NCBI GenBank assembly: GCA_003857395.1
Contig: RPRC01000159.1
Coordinates: 1-15,605, forward strand
DNA: 15,605 nucleotides
Reading direction: 5' to 3'
Source of the DNA: Geobacter sp.
GTDB taxonomy: Bacteria > Desulfobacterota > Desulfuromonadia > Geobacterales > Geobacteraceae
A program made the position numbers and the translations under genes. This document shows, one piece after another, positions 14,083 to 15,605 of the stretch. The stretch's first letter is position 1; each line of letters begins with the position of its first letter. Below the pieces are notes generated by a model. The model made no database searches, was not told the origin of the DNA, and was given only the letters and a program-made list of their open reading frames with translations.

Positions 14083-14685
14083 TTACTCCTTATGATGAAT
14101 TGAATTTGATAGCAATATTTTACCGATAGCTTTATGCAGCTGGTCCGTTGCATCTGTCAATTGCTGCAATAACTGTTTTTCAAGCATCTGTAATCTTCCG
14201 AGCTCGGCAATCCGTTTCTGTGTAGCCAAAGGAGGAAGCGGGATAGATATTTCTCTGAATGAACTGCTTGGTATCATTGGAGTACCGGCACCAGCTCGAA
14301 TCTCATTGAGCTTGGCTTTCATCATTTCCTGATTGAGGCACCAGGCAAGGTAACCCGACAGCACATTCTCTTTTGGCCGTATGATGAAGAACGTGAGCGG
14401 CGCGATTGCCGGATTTGGTACGGACTCTACCAGCACGGCGTAGTTATTTATCCCACGGGACATGAAAAGAATGTCGCCAGCGATCACAAGGTACTTTTCG
14501 TAGAATTTGGGCGGCGAAATGAGCAGCGAATGCTCTTCGATATAGCGGTACGGCTCGCCTTTGGTAATATGCTGCGCGGCGATAACCTGAAGGGTGCCTT
14601 CAGGGTCATTCACAATTGCACTTTTGGCGGAAAAGCCGGGCCGCACATCGGCACAGTCCTGTATTCGTACAATCTTAATAGTCAT
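14083..14685 (-). CDS. Half-size restriction specificity (S) subunit, single TRD
   Basis: From ATG 14685 the product has 200 residues. One target-recognition-like domain (~1-150) contains YLVIAGDILFMSRG (65-78) and IPLPPLATQKRIAEL (148-162), the usual end of an S-subunit TRD entering its coiled coil. A single coiled-coil helix follows (~155-190). It lacks the second TRD and the LMQQLLTGK motif of the full HsdS, so it is not a simple truncation of that gene. It may dimerise to form a palindromic reader or partner HsdM directly. The frame is open up to 14763, but AAGGAG 11 nt upstream and the promoter at 14750-14777 favour 14685. It is the first gene of the operon. Confidence 0.8.
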   Translation of the reverse strand: MTIKIVRIQDCADVRPGFSAKSAIVNDPEGTLQVIAAQHITKGEPYRYIEEHSLLISPPKFYEKYLVIAGDILFMSRGINNYAVLVESVPNPAIAPLTFFIIRPKENVLSGYLAWCLNQEMMKAKLNEIRAGAGTPMIPSSSFREISIPLPPLATQKRIAELGRLQMLEKQLLQQLTDATDQLHKAIGKILLSNSIHHKE

Positions 14686-14705
14686 TGCGTACCCGGCTCC
14701 TTTCC

Positions 14706-14728
14706 AGCTGTTACTGCTTGTTACAGCT
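14706..14728 (-). promoter_or_regulatory. Candidate operator / leader hairpin of the restriction operon
   Basis: AGCTGT and ACAGCT form a 23-bp imperfect inverted repeat that also reads as a tandem 10-bp repeat (GTTACTGCTT then GTTACAGCTT on the + strand). It lies between the predicted transcription start (about 14743) and the Shine-Dalgarno of the half-S gene. It could act as a repressor site or as an mRNA hairpin next to the RBS. Confidence 0.4.
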
Positions 14729-14749
14729 TGTCCCATTTCAATGGTTGGA

Positions 14750-14777
14750 GTATTACGCAACATCCGCTATTTGTCAA
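14750..14777 (-). promoter_or_regulatory. Sigma-70 promoter of the restriction operon
   Basis: TTGACA (14777-14772) is a perfect -35 box and TAATAC (14755-14750) a good -10 box, with a 16-nt spacer. The first start codon of the operon lies about 60 nt downstream. No other promoter of this quality was seen upstream of hsdM. Confidence 0.65.
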
Positions 14778-14849
14778 ATTTTATTATGGAGTATCATCAA
14801 TCATTCTTTTACCTGCCAATGAAACATCATTCTCTGACTTACAGGACGC

Positions 14850-15055
14850 CATGGATGCGACAGTGGCGTGAATCAAAATCCGGCGACTTCCCACGAAAGC
14901 TTGCAGGCCTGATTAAGGAGATTGAAGCCGAAGCAGCAAACATCATCAAGCGTTTCGAAGAGGGTGAACTCCGGCCGAGATCGAGCGGCAGCGATGGAAA
15001 GAAGAGAGGCGCAGACAGGCTAGGTATCACATTATCTGCGTCAAAATCTGCGTGA
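14850..15055 (+). pseudogene. Frameshifted coding remnant, helical and charged
   Basis: One + frame reads PRKLAGLIKEIEAEAANIIK then RFEEGEL. From about 14970 the neighbouring frame reads AEIERQRWKEERRRQA, which continues the same charged helical character. Two good-looking halves in different frames suggest a frameshift. There is no convincing start or RBS. The family is not recognised. The stretch 14780-14849 shows nothing else. Confidence 0.3.
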
Positions 15056-15069
15056 ATCTACTTTGGACA

Positions 15070-15113
15070 CAAAAAAAGGACTTAAGCACTAAATGCCTAA
15101 GTCCCTGTTTTTA
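15070..15113. terminator. Bidirectional intrinsic terminator
   Basis: GGACTTA (15078-15084) pairs with TAAGTCC (15098-15104), with an inner GC/GC pair and a 7-nt loop. The stem is flanked by A8 on the left and TGTTTTTATT on the right, so it can terminate transcription from both sides. Confidence 0.75.
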
Positions 15114-15182
15114 TTGGCGCATGGGAAGCTAATTCAGCTTTTAACGTGCTGTATTATCGAAGTATTGTCAATGTGATTTTCT

Positions 15183-15212
15183 AGGAATACCCCCAAAGAT
15201 ACCCCTAGTCCA
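15183..15212 (-). repeat. GGGGTAT-type short repeats within an inverted CTAGG/CCTAG
   Basis: On the - strand GGGGTATCTTTGGGGGTATTCC carries two copies of GGGGTAT about 11 bp apart, enclosed by CTAGG and CCTAG. Repeats of this look are often seen near tyrosine-integrase attachment sites, but no integrase is present here. Confidence 0.3.
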
Positions 15213-15249
15213 ACGTTTTCCACGATCGAATCCACGTAGAGGCACGACG

Positions 15250-15519
15250 TTATTCATCGAAAAGCACGCCATCCACAAGATCCTCCACCACCGCATGGAA
15301 CTGAAGGTCAAACCATTTTTTGAAGGTCCGGAGATCCCTTTTCTGGGGCCAGTCTGCTTCTCTTGTCCACCAGCCGACGAGCTGGTCCTCGAAGATTGAG
15401 ATGAAAAATTTCCTGAGAATCCTGTCTCTCTGAGCGTCATCTTCAAATTCCGGAATCAGATAGGCGGTGCGGTCCTCGTTAACCCATCTTCCGCAGTTAT
15501 AAGGTTGTGAAGATGGCAT
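15250..15519 (-). CDS. Small hypothetical protein, Trp-rich
   Basis: The product has 89 residues, acidic and Trp-rich, with FFISIFEDQLVGWWTREADW followed by PQKRDLRTFKKWFDLQFHAVVEDL. The repeated W/F-rich amphipathic pattern and acidic ending (DGVLFDE) look like a folded small protein. I recall similar uncharacterised proteins without a named domain. No signal peptide or membrane helix is seen. The RBS before ATG 15519 is weak. It lies 21 nt after the stop of another - strand ORF, suggesting co-transcription. Confidence 0.6.
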   Translation of the reverse strand: MPSSQPYNCGRWVNEDRTAYLIPEFEDDAQRDRILRKFFISIFEDQLVGWWTREADWPQKRDLRTFKKWFDLQFHAVVEDLVDGVLFDE

Positions 15520-15540
15520 ATCAATAGGTTACGTTGCAAA

Positions 15541-15605
15541 TCAGGCCATTTTCTCCACTACATTTTCAATCACCTTTGGCCGGTTGGGGATGATCAACTT
15601 CATTC
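15541..15605 (-). CDS. ORF end running off the window edge
   Basis: The - frame encodes MKLIIPNRPKVIENVVEKMA and stops at TGA 15541-15543. The Met codon lies 2 nt from the edge, so this may be a 20-residue peptide or, more likely, the C-terminus of a gene beyond the window. Confidence 0.35.
   Translation of the reverse strand, partial: MKLIIPNRPKVIENVVEKMA

Noticed and set aside
5322..14685. BREX, DISARM or phosphorothioation system
   Set aside because: There is no PglX/PglZ/BrxC, DrmA/B or Dnd gene. The methylase, S and R subunits are classic type I.
15061..15125. Possible tRNA or tRNA end next to the terminator
   Set aside because: No cloverleaf, T-arm consensus or anticodon arm can be drawn; the sequence is a terminator hairpin.

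Overview
The window looks like an accessory region of a Gram-negative chromosome, most likely a deltaproteobacterium of the Geobacter/Desulfuromonadales kind. This is inferred from the gene families, from a beta-barrel protein tail ending in Phe, and from the GTAGGGGC-type palindromes. I could not run a taxonomic search. Left of about 1.4 kb the genes run on the + strand; from 1.6 kb onward almost everything functional is on the - strand.

Layout. (1) 1-1371, + strand: the tail of an outer-membrane beta-barrel gene, a flavodoxin-like gene and a class I SAM methyltransferase gene, tightly spaced as one operon and followed by a hairpin. (2) 1592-4269, - strand: a 29-residue membrane microprotein too short for ordinary gene calling, an FmdB-type zinc ribbon with a good sigma-70 promoter, a SEC-C zinc-motif protein, a CcbP-like acidic protein and a class II Fic AMPylase. 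(3) 4371-5268: a gene graveyard with a DUF6398-like N-terminal fragment, two short overlapping ORFs, and a vapBC toxin-antitoxin pair. The vapB has an in-frame TAA at codon 18; the vapC has lost its first catalytic Asp and most of its PIN domain. (4) 5322-14763, - strand: a large type I restriction-modification locus. In transcription order it holds a single-TRD half-size S subunit, hsdM, rhuM, a two-TRD hsdS, hsdR and a YgjP-type M48 metallopeptidase. A REP-associated tyrosine transposase (RAYT) island of about 1 kb sits between hsdS and hsdR. (5) 14764-15605: the locus promoter with a candidate operator, a coding remnant, a bidirectional terminator, GGGGTAT-type repeats, a small conserved-looking hypothetical gene and the end of another ORF.

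How it works together. HsdM and HsdS form the methyltransferase and HsdR adds the translocating nuclease. Their genes are coupled by overlaps of 4 nt (hsdM/rhuM) and 1 nt (rhuM/hsdS) and by a 0-nt junction (hsdR/ygjP), so RhuM and the YgjP peptidase are built into the operon. The extra half-S gene at the head offers a second specificity module. The RAYT island is bounded by REP-like palindromes and carries a 173-bp direct duplication of the transposase 5' end. REP-like arms are also found in frame inside the RAYT gene (with 10-bp direct repeats) and inside hsdR, so the palindrome family appears to have been active inside this defence locus.

No rRNA, tRNA or CRISPR array was recognised.
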